Below, in pieces: positions 51,781-60,486 of a DNA stretch of 64,000 nucleotides. The notes beneath the pieces were generated by a model. The model made no database searches, was not told the DNA's origin, and worked only from the letters and a program-made list of their open reading frames with translations. The translations under genes were made by a program, and so were the position numbers. The stretch spans positions 1 through 64,000 of the forward strand of contig NZ_WQLV01000003.1 in the NCBI RefSeq assembly GCF_009753675.1, in the 5' to 3' direction. Position 1 is the stretch's first letter, and every line of letters begins with the position of its first letter. The DNA comes from Parasedimentitalea huanghaiensis (lineage in GTDB: Bacteria; Pseudomonadota; Alphaproteobacteria; Rhodobacterales; Rhodobacteraceae).

Positions 51781-52116
51781 TCAGCCAATATCCGCAGGGA
51801 TTCGGGCGAGGGCCTTGAACCGAAGACCCCCCAGTGGACGGGCATCGGCAAGGTTGCCATCCGAGCTTCCGTTGAACAAGCGTAGAAAGGTCAGGATATC
51901 GGGGATGTCCGCTGTTGAAACCTCGCCAAACAAATAGGCGGTCTTGCCCGGTTGGCGCACCGCCAGGGTTTGCGGGCGTTTGCAGCCGGACATGCAGTCG
52001 ACCTGTTGTAGCTTGGCCGTTAGCCCAGCACCTGTGACGGCCTCGCGCAACTGATCCGACAAGGTCGGATCAGTTGCGCGGCAGGTGCGGCACAGGGTCA
52101 GGGTTGGGATGCTCAT
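51781..52116 (-). CDS. DUF1636 family protein of cobalamin operons
   Basis: This 111-residue protein has two cysteine pairs: LTLCRTC near residues 8-12 and VDCMSGCKRP near 40-47. The pattern resembles thioredoxin-like 2Fe-2S ferredoxins. DUF1636 genes recur in cobalamin clusters, so a redox or metal role in corrin synthesis is likely but unproven. The start overlaps the cobA end by four bases. Codons 13-24 form a perfect 17-bp palindrome. Confidence 0.85.
   Translation of the reverse strand: MSIPTLTLCRTCRATDPTLSDQLREAVTGAGLTAKLQQVDCMSGCKRPQTLAVRQPGKTAYLFGEVSTADIPDILTFLRLFNGSSDGNLADARPLGGLRFKALARIPADIG
52044..52080 (-). repeat. Perfect 17-bp inverted repeat inside the DUF1636 gene
   Basis: CGCGCAACTGATCCGAC and its exact complement flank a 3-base AAG loop. 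The stem begins 36 bases after the start codon and lies wholly in coding sequence. Such a stable hairpin is unusual early in a gene. Confidence 0.85.
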
Positions 52117-52835
52117 TCCGGTTCAGCCAAGGGCCCATAAAGGATCAGCACCGGCGCGGTGGTTTTCAGCTCGCGCAGTAGGGTTGGCAGCTCACCCACG
52201 GTGTGATGCGACAGTTCTTGTTCCGGGGTGGAGATGGCCAGCGCCAGCATGGCTGGGGTCTCAGAAGGTAACCCATGGGTTACCAGCAGCTCCGCCAGCG
52301 CAGCAAAGGTGCGTTTGCCCATGTAGACCACCGTTGTCGCATTGGCATCGGCCAGCGCAGTCAGGTTCAGATTGTCGGGCAGCTCTCCGGTCACGTCATG
52401 GCCGGTGATATACTGCAACCGTCGTGCCGTCAGGCGGCGGGTCAGCGGGATACCTGCCGCCGCTGCTGCCGCGGATGCGGCGGTAACGCCGGGGATGACC
52501 TCGTATTTGATACCGGCCTCGCGCAGGGCGGTGATCTCTTCCTCGAGCCGACCAAAGATGCCTGAATCGCCGGACTTTAGCCGTACAACCTTGGCACCGG
52601 ACCGGGCGTAATCCACCAGGAGTTTGCTGACGTGGTCTTGTTTGGGCGAGGGGCGACCTGCGCGTTTGCCGACACCGACCAGATCAGCGTCCTGGCGGGC
52701 ATGGTCCAGGATTGGGCCTGATGACAGGTCATCAAACAGCACTGCATCTGCGGCCTCGATCCGCTTCACCGCCTTGACAGTCAACAGTTCTGGGTCGCCG
52801 GGGCCTGAAGAGACAAAGCTGACAAAGCCGCTCAT
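52113..52835 (-). CDS. cobA: Uroporphyrinogen-III C-methyltransferase
   Basis: This 240-residue SUMT makes precorrin-2 from uroporphyrinogen III. Motifs are FVSSGPGDPELLTVKAVKRI at the start, KSGDSGIFGR, and VIPGVTAASAAAAAAGIPLT. It is a stand-alone enzyme, not fused to siroheme functions, as expected in a cob operon. It overlaps cobB and DUF1636 by four bases each. Confidence 0.92.
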   Translation of the reverse strand: MSGFVSFVSSGPGDPELLTVKAVKRIEAADAVLFDDLSSGPILDHARQDADLVGVGKRAGRPSPKQDHVSKLLVDYARSGAKVVRLKSGDSGIFGRLEEEITALREAGIKYEVIPGVTAASAAAAAAGIPLTRRLTARRLQYITGHDVTGELPDNLNLTALADANATTVVYMGKRTFAALAELLVTHGLPSETPAMLALAISTPEQELSHHTVGELPTLLRELKTTAPVLILYGPLAEPE

Positions 52836-54148
52836 GTGCGCTCTCCGGTGATCAGGTGGAAGAAGGTGCCGGTGACATGGCCCTTGATGGATCCGGTTTC
52901 GGGGACCGGGTTGCCGTCGGCGTCGAACACCTGCGCCAGCGGGGTGTCGGGCTCGTCCAGAATGGTCGAGTAGTGGAATTCGTGCCCTCGTAGGGCGCTG
53001 CCAGCATCGAACCCCGGCATAGCGGCATCCAGCACCGCGCGGCGGTAGCCGAGGTGAAATTTGCGTTTCTCGTACGAGGTGACTAGGCCCAGCAGCCCGG
53101 CCATCTGGTGGCGGTTGCCTTGTTTGTCGATCAGGGCCTCACCCAAGGCCATGTAGCCGCCGCATTCGCCGTGGACCGGTTTGGTTTCGGCATGTTTGCG
53201 CAGGCCTGCGCGGTAGGTTTCGGCTGCGGCCAATGTGCCGCCGTGAAGCTCGGGGTAGCCGCCGGGTAGCCAAACCAGATCGGCGTTGGCGTCGGGGGCT
53301 TCATCTGCCAGAGGCGAGAACGGCAGGATCTCGGCACCCGCGTTGCGCCAGCCTGTCAGCAGGTGCGGATAGGTGAAGGAGAACGCTGCATCACGAGCAA
53401 GTGAGATGCGCTGTGCGGGCGGGGTTGGAAGCGGTTGGGCCGTGGGGGCTGCACCGGACAGCGCTGCGGCCTTGATCGCGTCGAGGTCGACGTTTTCGCG
53501 CAGGAAGGTTGCGTAGCCTGAAATGGCTTCTTCGAGATCGGGGTGTTCCACCGCTTGGATCAGGCCAAGGTGGCGTTCGGGCAGGGTCAGATCACCACGG
53601 CGGGGCAGCGAACCGAGCACCTTGATGCCTGCCTTTTCCATACCCAGCCGGGTCAGGCGCTCGTGGCGTGGGCTGGCAACGCGGTTCAGGATGACGCCGG
53701 CAAAGGGCAGGTCGGGGTCGTAGTTTTTGAAGCCAAGTGCGGTGGCGGCGGCGGATTGCGCTTGACCGCCCACATCGACAACCAGAACAACCGGCCAGCC
53801 CATGCGTTTGGCAGTTTCGGCGCTGGTGCCAAAGGCGGTTTGGCCACGGGTGGCAACGCCGTCATACAGGCCCATGGAGCCTTCACCGATACAGATTTCA
53901 GCACCGGAGGCCTGGCTGGCGACGGCGTTCAAAAGCGTGTCGTCCATTGCCCATGTGTCGAGGTTGAACGAGGCGCGCTTGGCAGCGGCGAGGTGGAAGG
54001 CTGGGTCGATATAGTCGGGGCCGGATTTGAACGGTTGCACAGATAATCCGTCCTCGGCAAAGGCGCGCAGCAGGCCAAGCATCACCGTGGTTTTGCCGGT
54101 GCCCGAAGAGGGGGCAGAGATCATCAGGCCGGGAGGGTTTTGGGACAT
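52832..54148 (-). CDS. cobB: Cobyrinic acid a,c-diamide synthase
   Basis: This 438-residue ATP- and glutamine-dependent amidase has the P-loop near the start (SAPSSGTGKTTVMLGLLRAF) and FKSGPDYIDPAFHLAA. The C-terminal glutamine amidotransferase domain has its nucleophile Cys in HGECGGYMALGE. In the aerobic route it acts on hydrogenobyrinic acid. It meets cobM by a one-base overlap of stop and start. Confidence 0.93.
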   Translation of the reverse strand: MSQNPPGLMISAPSSGTGKTTVMLGLLRAFAEDGLSVQPFKSGPDYIDPAFHLAAAKRASFNLDTWAMDDTLLNAVASQASGAEICIGEGSMGLYDGVATRGQTAFGTSAETAKRMGWPVVLVVDVGGQAQSAAATALGFKNYDPDLPFAGVILNRVASPRHERLTRLGMEKAGIKVLGSLPRRGDLTLPERHLGLIQAVEHPDLEEAISGYATFLRENVDLDAIKAAALSGAAPTAQPLPTPPAQRISLARDAAFSFTYPHLLTGWRNAGAEILPFSPLADEAPDANADLVWLPGGYPELHGGTLAAAETYRAGLRKHAETKPVHGECGGYMALGEALIDKQGNRHQMAGLLGLVTSYEKRKFHLGYRRAVLDAAMPGFDAGSALRGHEFHYSTILDEPDTPLAQVFDADGNPVPETGSIKGHVTGTFFHLITGERT

Positions 54149-54933
54149 TATTCGGTTCCTTCCGGAAAACGCGGATCGGTGCCGACGGGGCGGTAGCGGC
54201 GGTCGTAGTCTCCGGCGTAGAGGCAGCTTTCGTCAAACTCTTCGGCGCCGATGGCGCGGCCAACAAGGATCAGCGCGGTGCGGCCGCGTTCGCCGCCGGT
54301 GGCGTCCTCCAAGGTTTCAAGCGTGGCCTTGACCACGCGCTGGTCAGGCCAGGTGGCGCGCCAGACGATGGCCACGGGGCAGTCGCCGCCGTAGTGGGGT
54401 GTCAGGCGCGAGATGACCTCTTCTAGCACATGCACCGAGAGGTGGATGGCCAGGGTGGCGCCGGTTTTGGCAAAGTTCTCAAGTGTTTCGCCATCGGGCA
54501 TCGACGAAGCACGACCGGATGTGCGGGTTAGGATCAGCGATTGGGCGACACCGGGCAGGGTGAGTTCTGCGCCAAGCGCAGCCGAGGCGGCGGCAAAGGC
54601 GGGGACGCCGGGGGTGACGTCATATGGGATATCCAGCGCGCGCAGGCGGCGGAGCTGTTCACCCATGGCAGACCAGACCGAGAGGTCGCCGGAATGGAGG
54701 CGGGCGATGTCGTGACCTGCGTCATGTGCCGATTGGATTTCTGCCATGATTTCATCCAGCGACATGGATGCTGTGTTGATGATGCGCGCGCCTTTGGGGC
54801 AGTGCTGCAACAGGGCCTCGGGCACCAGCGAGCCAGCGTAAAGGCACACGGGGCAAGAGGCGATCAGGTCGCGGCCGCGCAGGGTGATCAGGTCGGCGGC
54901 ACCGGGGCCGGCGCCGATGAAATGTACGGTCAT
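54148..54933 (-). CDS. cobM: Precorrin-4 C11-methyltransferase
   Basis: This 261-residue tetrapyrrole methylase has [19 protein letters not shown] at the N-terminus, [14 protein letters not shown], and [20 protein letters not shown], all CobM features. It overlaps cobE by four bases. Confidence 0.93.
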   Translation of the reverse strand: MTVHFIGAGPGAADLITLRGRDLIASCPVCLYAGSLVPEALLQHCPKGARIINTASMSLDEIMAEIQSAHDAGHDIARLHSGDLSVWSAMGEQLRRLRALDIPYDVTPGVPAFAAASAALGAELTLPGVAQSLILTRTSGRASSMPDGETLENFAKTGATLAIHLSVHVLEEVISRLTPHYGGDCPVAIVWRATWPDQRVVKATLETLEDATGGERGRTALILVGRAIGAEEFDESCLYAGDYDRRYRPVGTDPRFPEGTE

Positions 54934-55310
54934 ATCGTGGTCCTTTGGGCAATTGCCGCGGTGGCAAGGCCATTGTCTGTAATAACGCGGGGGGTCAGCA
55001 GCTGCACGGTTGCATTTGGCTGGCCCTGTTTGGCGGCGGCGAGGGCTGTGGCCTCGGCCAGGGATCCGGTGCCAAAACGGGCCTGGATTCGGGGGGATTG
55101 GGTGGGCGTTTCAATGCCTTGAATGTCGTCTTCGGTCAGTGTGATCACCGGAAGGTTCATGTCAGCGGCCAGTTGTTGCATCTGCGGGGCACTGGCCTTG
55201 GCGGTGATCGAGGCAAGGGCATCGGGCTGGGCGACACCGGTGAGCGCAAGTGCGGCGCGTAAGTCGGCGGTGCTGGTCGATTGGCGAAATCCGAGACCGG
55301 CTATCTTCAT
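54930..55310 (-). CDS. cobE: CobE/CbiG C-terminal-type cobalamin protein
   Basis: This 126-residue protein matches the CobE/CbiG-C family ([19 protein letters not shown] at the start, [20 protein letters not shown] in the middle). CobE is a small accessory protein of the aerobic pathway that binds pathway intermediates; the exact step is not settled. The start MKIAGLGF overlaps the cobL end by four bases. Confidence 0.88.
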   Translation of the reverse strand: MKIAGLGFRQSTSTADLRAALALTGVAQPDALASITAKASAPQMQQLAADMNLPVITLTEDDIQGIETPTQSPRIQARFGTGSLAEATALAAAKQGQPNATVQLLTPRVITDNGLATAAIAQRTTI

Positions 55311-56494
55311 CGGGTGACGCTCCATTGTAGGACCGGGCGGGCGCGCTCCCAGCCGCGCATGGATCCTAAGGGGCCTGCCTCGGCAATCTCGGCCTTCATC
55401 AGGTGGCCGCCGTGTTGAGCGTGGGCTGTCATCAGCAGGGTCTCGGTTTCCAAGGTTACGCCATTGGCGATGATGCGTGTGCCGGGGGGCAGGATTTGCC
55501 ACAGCTGATCCAGCAGCGCCTGTGATGCGCCGCCGCCGATGAATACTGTGTCAGGCAGTTCCTGGGTTTCCAGCGATTGCGGGGCCTGTCCGATAACCAG
55601 GCTCATGCGATGGGTGAGGCCAAACTTTGCCGCGTTGCGGTTAATATTTTCGGACCTGTGCGTACGCTGCTCGAATATCAGCGCGCGGGCACCGGGGGCG
55701 GATAGGCACCATTCCACCGAGATTGAGCCAGAGCCGCCGCCGATATCCCAGAGCAGTTGGCCGGGGCGTGGCGCAAGGGCTGAAAGGGTCAGCGCGCGGA
55801 TTGGACGTTTGGTGATCTGGCCGTCGTGGTGGAATAGATCATCCGCTAGACCCGAGGCGCGGGAGAGGCCGGGGTTGCCCATGGCGGCAAGAGCGACGGC
55901 CACTGGCGCCTGTATATCATCAAGGTCAAAGGCATCGGCGCGGGCGCTGCGCAGACGCTGGTTTGGCCCGCCCAGACGCTCCATCACTGCCATTTGGCTC
56001 TCTCCAAAGCCCTGTTGGGTGAGCCAGGTGGCGAGTTCGGCCGGGGCCGCGCCATCGCGCAGGGTGCAGATCAGCTGGGTGTTGGGGGCCAGAACAGGCA
56101 GCAGGCGTTCATAGGGAGCGGCGTGCAGGCCAAGGCAGAGCGTATCCTCGAGCCGCCAGGCCATGTGGTTGGCCACCAGCGCAAATGTGGAGGGCACCGG
56201 GTACGAGACCCATTCGCCCGGTTGCAGGTGCGTGGCGAGAGAGCCGCCTGCGCCGTGCCAGAAGGGATCACCCGAAGCCAGAACAGCGACCTGTTTTCCA
56301 CGTGATTGCAGCACCCGATCAATGGAGAAGGGGACTGGCCAGGGCTGGCCTCGGTCGCTTGCATTCACCAGATCGAGGTGGCGTGGGCCTCCGAATATAA
56401 GATCGGCCTTGTCCAGTGCAGATCGGCTTGCATCTGACAGGCCGCTCAGTCCATCTTCGCCCAGACCAATGACCGACAACCAGGGATCAGACAT
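55307..56494 (-). CDS. cobL: Precorrin-6Y C5,15-methyltransferase (decarboxylating)
   Basis: This 395-residue fusion has a CbiE-type methylase (SVIGLGEDGLSGLSDASRSA at the N-terminus) joined to a CbiT-type methyltransferase/decarboxylase (LLWDIGGGSGSISVEW near residue 250). The ATG giving MSDPWLSVIG is the natural start and shares bases with the start codon of divergent cobK, so no intergenic space exists for its promoter. Confidence 0.93.
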   Translation of the reverse strand: MSDPWLSVIGLGEDGLSGLSDASRSALDKADLIFGGPRHLDLVNASDRGQPWPVPFSIDRVLQSRGKQVAVLASGDPFWHGAGGSLATHLQPGEWVSYPVPSTFALVANHMAWRLEDTLCLGLHAAPYERLLPVLAPNTQLICTLRDGAAPAELATWLTQQGFGESQMAVMERLGGPNQRLRSARADAFDLDDIQAPVAVALAAMGNPGLSRASGLADDLFHHDGQITKRPIRALTLSALAPRPGQLLWDIGGGSGSISVEWCLSAPGARALIFEQRTHRSENINRNAAKFGLTHRMSLVIGQAPQSLETQELPDTVFIGGGASQALLDQLWQILPPGTRIIANGVTLETETLLMTAHAQHGGHLMKAEIAEAGPLGSMRGWERARPVLQWSVTR

Positions 56495-57227
56495 GATGCG
56501 TATCCTTTTGCTGGGGGGCACAACCGAGGCCTCGGCGCTGGCGGAACAGCTGGCCATGGCCGGGCGGGACGCGGTGTTCAGTTACGCCGGCCGAACCGCG
56601 CGCCCGGCGTCGCAGCCGTTGCCCATGCGGCAAAGCGGGTTTGGTGGTGTGGCTGGGTTGGTTGAATACCTTGCCTGTGAGAGTGTCACCCATGTGGTCG
56701 ATGCCACCCATCCCTTCGCCGCGCAGATGAGCGCCAATGCGGTGGCGGCATGTGCCGAGGCGGGTGTTGCGCTCTGTGCGCTGGAGCGGCAGCCTTGGCA
56801 GGCTGGTGAGGGTGACAACTGGTTTCGTGTTGCTGATATGCAGGGCGCTGTGGATGCGTTGCCGCAGAGTGGCGCGCGGGTTTTTCTGGCGATTGGTAAG
56901 CAGAATCTGGATATCTTTGCCGCCAAGCCGGGCAACCATTATCTGTTGCGGTTGGTGGATGCGCCCGAGGCAGCGCTGCCGCTGCCGGATTGCGCGGTTG
57001 TGGTGGCGCGGGGACCATTTGATGCCGGTGGTGATCAGGCCCTGATGGCAGAGCATAGGATCACCCATGTGGTGGCCAAGAATGCCGGAGGCGTGGGGGC
57101 CGAGGCCAAACTGCTGGCTGCGCGCGCGCTGGGGGTGCCGATTGTGATGATCGACAGACCACAGGTGCCGGATCGGAAGATCCTGCGCAGCGTGGGCGAG
57201 GTTATGACCTGGCTGGAGCATTCTTAG
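56493..57227 (+). CDS. cobK: Precorrin-6A reductase
   Basis: This 244-residue NADPH-dependent reductase makes precorrin-6B. The N-terminus RILLLGGTTEASALAEQL and the central HVVDATHPFAAQMSANAV are diagnostic. It is the only plus-strand gene in the cob cluster. Its start codon (or the ATG three bases later) overlaps the cobL start, and its TAG overlaps the cobJ stop by three bases. Its promoter must therefore lie inside cobL. Confidence 0.93.
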   Translation: MMRILLLGGTTEASALAEQLAMAGRDAVFSYAGRTARPASQPLPMRQSGFGGVAGLVEYLACESVTHVVDATHPFAAQMSANAVAACAEAGVALCALERQPWQAGEGDNWFRVADMQGAVDALPQSGARVFLAIGKQNLDIFAAKPGNHYLLRLVDAPEAALPLPDCAVVVARGPFDAGGDQALMAEHRITHVVAKNAGGVGAEAKLLAARALGVPIVMIDRPQVPDRKILRSVGEVMTWLEHS

Positions 57228-57979
57228 CCTTCTTTGGCGAAACGCGGGGTGTAGACGTGGCGGCCGACGCGGCGGGTGTCGGCATTGCCCACTATAACAA
57301 CCGTGCGCATGTCTGCCATCTCGGGTGTGGCTTCATCAAGTGTGACGGTTGTGATCGTCTCGCCCGGTTTGGAGACATCGCGGGCAAAGGAAATGAGGGT
57401 CTCGCCACCGCAGGCCTCGCGCAGGATTTCAAGGGCGCGGCCAAACTGGTGCGGGCGGGATTTAGAGCGTGGGTTGTAGAATCCCATGGCAAAGCCAGCC
57501 TCACCGGCCAGACGCAGGCGCTTTTCGATCAGGGACCAGGGTTTGAGGTTGTCGCTGAGGTTGATGGCGGCAAAGTCATGGCCCATGGGCGCGCCGATGC
57601 GGGCGGAGGCCGCGAGCATGGCAGTGATGCCGGGCAGGACTTGGATGTTGAGGTTCAGCCATTCGGGCTTGCCTGCCTCCAAAGCCTCAAACACGGCTGA
57701 GGCCATGGCAAAGACGCCAGGATCGCCGGAGGAGACCACTGCGACGCGCTTGCCTGAGGCGGCCATTTCCAGCGCATGGGTGGCGCGTTCGATTTCAATC
57801 CGGTTGTCTGTGGCGTGCAAGGTCAGGCCCGGGCGTTCGGGGATGCGTTTGACGTATGGGATATAGCCGACCACGTCGGTGGCCTCTGCCAGAACCTCCT
57901 GCACCTGCGCAGTCACCATGGTTTCGTTTCCGGGGCCAAGGCCAACAATCTTGACCCATCCTGCGTCTGTCTGAGTCAT
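57224..57979 (-). CDS. cobJ: Precorrin-3B C17-methyltransferase
   Basis: This 251-residue methylase contracts the ring while methylating C17. Motifs are VKIVGLGPGNETMVTAQVQE, GYIPYVKRI, VSSGDPGVFAMA and QVLPGITAMLAASARIGAP. The start MTQTDAGWV overlaps the cobI end by four bases. It converges with cobK. Confidence 0.93.
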   Translation of the reverse strand: MTQTDAGWVKIVGLGPGNETMVTAQVQEVLAEATDVVGYIPYVKRIPERPGLTLHATDNRIEIERATHALEMAASGKRVAVVSSGDPGVFAMASAVFEALEAGKPEWLNLNIQVLPGITAMLAASARIGAPMGHDFAAINLSDNLKPWSLIEKRLRLAGEAGFAMGFYNPRSKSRPHQFGRALEILREACGGETLISFARDVSKPGETITTVTLDEATPEMADMRTVVIVGNADTRRVGRHVYTPRFAKEG

Positions 57980-58692
57980 GGGCGGCGTCCCTGGCCGTGT
58001 AGGATAACAATTGAGAAATAGGGCACTTTGCCGGTGACCTCGGTTAGTTTTTGCACGGTTTGGTCCACCATGGTGCCGCGTTCCACCAGCCAAGCGTCCT
58101 CAAGTCGACCGGCGCGTTCTAGGGCGCGGCGTAGCTTGGGTAGGTTGCGGCCGATCTTCATGATTACCAGGGCATCCGTGTTGGCGGCGCGGGTTGCCAA
58201 ATCGTCCTCAGACAAAGTGGCCATGGCGACGGTCAGAACGTCATCGCCCCAGGTGATAGGCTGGCCGGTGGCGGTCCAGCAGCCGGACATGCCGGTGATG
58301 CCGGGGATGATCTCGACTTCGGCGCGGCCCTCTAGCCGGATGTGCAGATGCATGAAAGAGCCATAGAGGAACGGGTCGCCCTCGCAGAGCACCACCACAT
58401 CGTCGGTCTTGGCCATCTCGGCCAGGGTGTCGGCCCATTCGTCGTAGAATGCGCCGAGGATGCGGTTGTATTCCGGATCGGTGAAATGGATCTCGGTCGT
58501 GACCGGATATTCCATCGGGTATTCTGCGGCGCCTTCGGGGAGCATGCCGTCGACCAGACGGCGGGCCTGACCCTCGTATCCGGCCTTGCGGAAATAGGCG
58601 ATGTGACGCGCACCCTGAATGGCACGGTATGAGCGCAGGCTCATCAGGTCGGGGTCGCCGGGGCCGAGGCCTGCGCAGATGATTTTACCCAT
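57976..58692 (-). CDS. cobI: Precorrin-2 C20-methyltransferase
   Basis: This 238-residue tetrapyrrole methylase has ICAGLGPGDPDLMSLRSYRA at the N-terminus, CEGDPFLYGSFMHL, and IIPGITGMSGCWTATGQPI. It lies between cobH (two bases upstream) and cobJ (four-base overlap). Confidence 0.93.
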   Translation of the reverse strand: MGKIICAGLGPGDPDLMSLRSYRAIQGARHIAYFRKAGYEGQARRLVDGMLPEGAAEYPMEYPVTTEIHFTDPEYNRILGAFYDEWADTLAEMAKTDDVVVLCEGDPFLYGSFMHLHIRLEGRAEVEIIPGITGMSGCWTATGQPITWGDDVLTVAMATLSEDDLATRAANTDALVIMKIGRNLPKLRRALERAGRLEDAWLVERGTMVDQTVQKLTEVTGKVPYFSIVILHGQGRRP

Positions 58693-58694
58693 GG

Positions 58695-59324
58695 TTACTC
58701 TTTCCAGCTGGCGAGCGCGTTGACGGCGGCGACGGTGATGGCAGATCCGCCTAGGCGACCTTTTACGATCATCGAGGGCACTGGCAAGTCTTGCATCAGC
58801 GCGTCCTTGGATTCCATCGCGCCGACAAAGCCAACCGGGCAGCCGATGATGGCTGCGGGGCGGGGGCAGGATGGGTCTTGCAGCATGTTCAGAAGGTGGA
58901 ACAGGGCGGTGGGGGCGTTACCGATGGCGACAACGGCGCCGTCCAGATTGGGGCGCCACAGTTCCAGCGCGGCAGCAGACCGGGTGTTGGACATTTCCTT
59001 GGCCATATCCGGTACCTTTGGATCGCGCAGGGTGCAGATCACCTCGTTATTTGCGGGCAGGCGCGGGCGGGTGATGCCTTCGGAGACCATATAGGCGTCA
59101 CAGAGGATCGGCGCGCCTGCGGCCAGAGCAGCGCGGGCGGTTTCTGCCATGTCGGGGGAGAAACGGATGTGTTCCTCGAGCCCGACCATGCCGGCGGCGT
59201 GGATCATGCGAACGGCGACGCTTTCCTCATCTTTGGTGAAGCGGGCCAGATCGGCCTCGGAGCGGATGGTGGCAAAGCTTTCGGCGTAGATGGCGGCGCC
59301 GTTGGTTTGGTAGGTGTGGAGCAT
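58695..59324 (-). CDS. cobH: Precorrin-8X methylmutase
   Basis: This 209-residue enzyme moves a methyl from C11 to C12 to give hydrogenobyrinic acid. The catalytic histidine lies in MIHAAGMVGLEEHIRF, and the family end region has PVGFVGAMESKDALM. It is adjacent to cobG and cobI with one- and two-base gaps. Confidence 0.94.
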   Translation of the reverse strand: MLHTYQTNGAAIYAESFATIRSEADLARFTKDEESVAVRMIHAAGMVGLEEHIRFSPDMAETARAALAAGAPILCDAYMVSEGITRPRLPANNEVICTLRDPKVPDMAKEMSNTRSAAALELWRPNLDGAVVAIGNAPTALFHLLNMLQDPSCPRPAAIIGCPVGFVGAMESKDALMQDLPVPSMIVKGRLGGSAITVAAVNALASWKE

Positions 59325-59325
59325 G

Positions 59326-60486
59326 TTAGCTGCCCTTTGTCAGAATGTCGGGAGAGGCGCGCAGGTCAGCGGCGCTCAGATGCGTTTTGGCGGGATGATC
59401 CGAGGCTGTGCCGTTGCGGATCAGGTCGAATGTATCGGGGGCCGTTGCGGTCAGAGTAAGCGGTGCGGCTGCGGGATGGGCGCAGCCTTTGGTGCAGCCG
59501 GACAGGTGTAGGGTGGCGTCGGATGGGACATGAGGAGCTAAATCGCGGGCCAGTTGCCGGGTGGAGGAGAGCGCCTGCGTGCAACCGGGCGCGCCGGTGC
59601 AGACGCTCACTCGCAGGCGGGGATCTGTTGCGTCAAGGATCAGGCCGGGCTGTGGGGCGATGTTGGTTGCGCCTTCGACCAGTAGGGCACGCCAAGGGGT
59701 TAGGCGTAAGGCACCGTGGGTTGCGAGCTCTGCAAAGCTGGTGGCGGGGATCTGGCCGAACTCCAGCCCCACAAGCTGGCCGGTGGCGGTTTGGCCCAGA
59801 GTTGGGCTTTCTGCGGGGGTGCCAAGAGGTGCCACATGCGCCGAGGGTCGTGCGCGGCGCGCGATGAGGGTTTTCATTCTGCCACGCCCGTCGGGCGCGC
59901 CGCCTTGGTTTAGGAACCAGCGGGCGAGGGCGAGGGCTTCTTCGACTGCGGTGCCGGTGGTCACGGGGAGGCCGGTTTGCGCGCCGTCAGCGAGCAGGAT
60001 CAGGCCGTCTGCGTTGTGCTCGATGCGGATGTCGGCGGCGGTGTTGCGCAGGATCGGGGCGGGGCCGGTGTCTACAGTAAAGCCGAATTTGCCGGGCAGG
60101 CTGAGGTCAGTGGCCGAAACAAGGGCGTTGCTGAGCTGTTGGGCGAGCGTATGGGTTTTATCGCCTTTGCTCCAAAATGGAGTGATCAGTAAGTTGCGCC
60201 GGGACTCGGCTGCGGCATCCGTGTCGACCAATCCCAGATCTTGCAGCGCGGCGATTAGGGCTGGGTGATTGTCCTCACTTACGCCGCGCATTTGCAGGTT
60301 GGAGCGGGCCGAGACATCAAGCAGCCCGTTGCCATGGCGTTGGGACAGGTCTGCGACCGCCTGTGCTTGCTCAGAGCTGAGCCGACCCAGAGGCGCGCGG
60401 ATGCGGACCACCAGGCCGTCGCCAGACATCATTGGGCGCAGGGCGCCGGGGCACCAGCCGTAGACTTTGGGAGAGGGGGCACTCAT
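59326..60486 (-). CDS. cobG: Precorrin-3B synthase
   Basis: This 386-residue nitrite/sulfite-reductase-fold monooxygenase inserts oxygen in the aerobic pathway. The 4Fe-4S ligands lie in CTGAPGCTQAL and LHLSGCTKGCAHPA, and the N-terminal ferredoxin-like half begins near YGWCPGALRPMMSGDGLVVR. Its presence shows the oxygen-dependent route. It overlaps cobN by four bases. Confidence 0.93.
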   Translation of the reverse strand: MSAPSPKVYGWCPGALRPMMSGDGLVVRIRAPLGRLSSEQAQAVADLSQRHGNGLLDVSARSNLQMRGVSEDNHPALIAALQDLGLVDTDAAAESRRNLLITPFWSKGDKTHTLAQQLSNALVSATDLSLPGKFGFTVDTGPAPILRNTAADIRIEHNADGLILLADGAQTGLPVTTGTAVEEALALARWFLNQGGAPDGRGRMKTLIARRARPSAHVAPLGTPAESPTLGQTATGQLVGLEFGQIPATSFAELATHGALRLTPWRALLVEGATNIAPQPGLILDATDPRLRVSVCTGAPGCTQALSSTRQLARDLAPHVPSDATLHLSGCTKGCAHPAAAPLTLTATAPDTFDLIRNGTASDHPAKTHLSAADLRASPDILTKGS

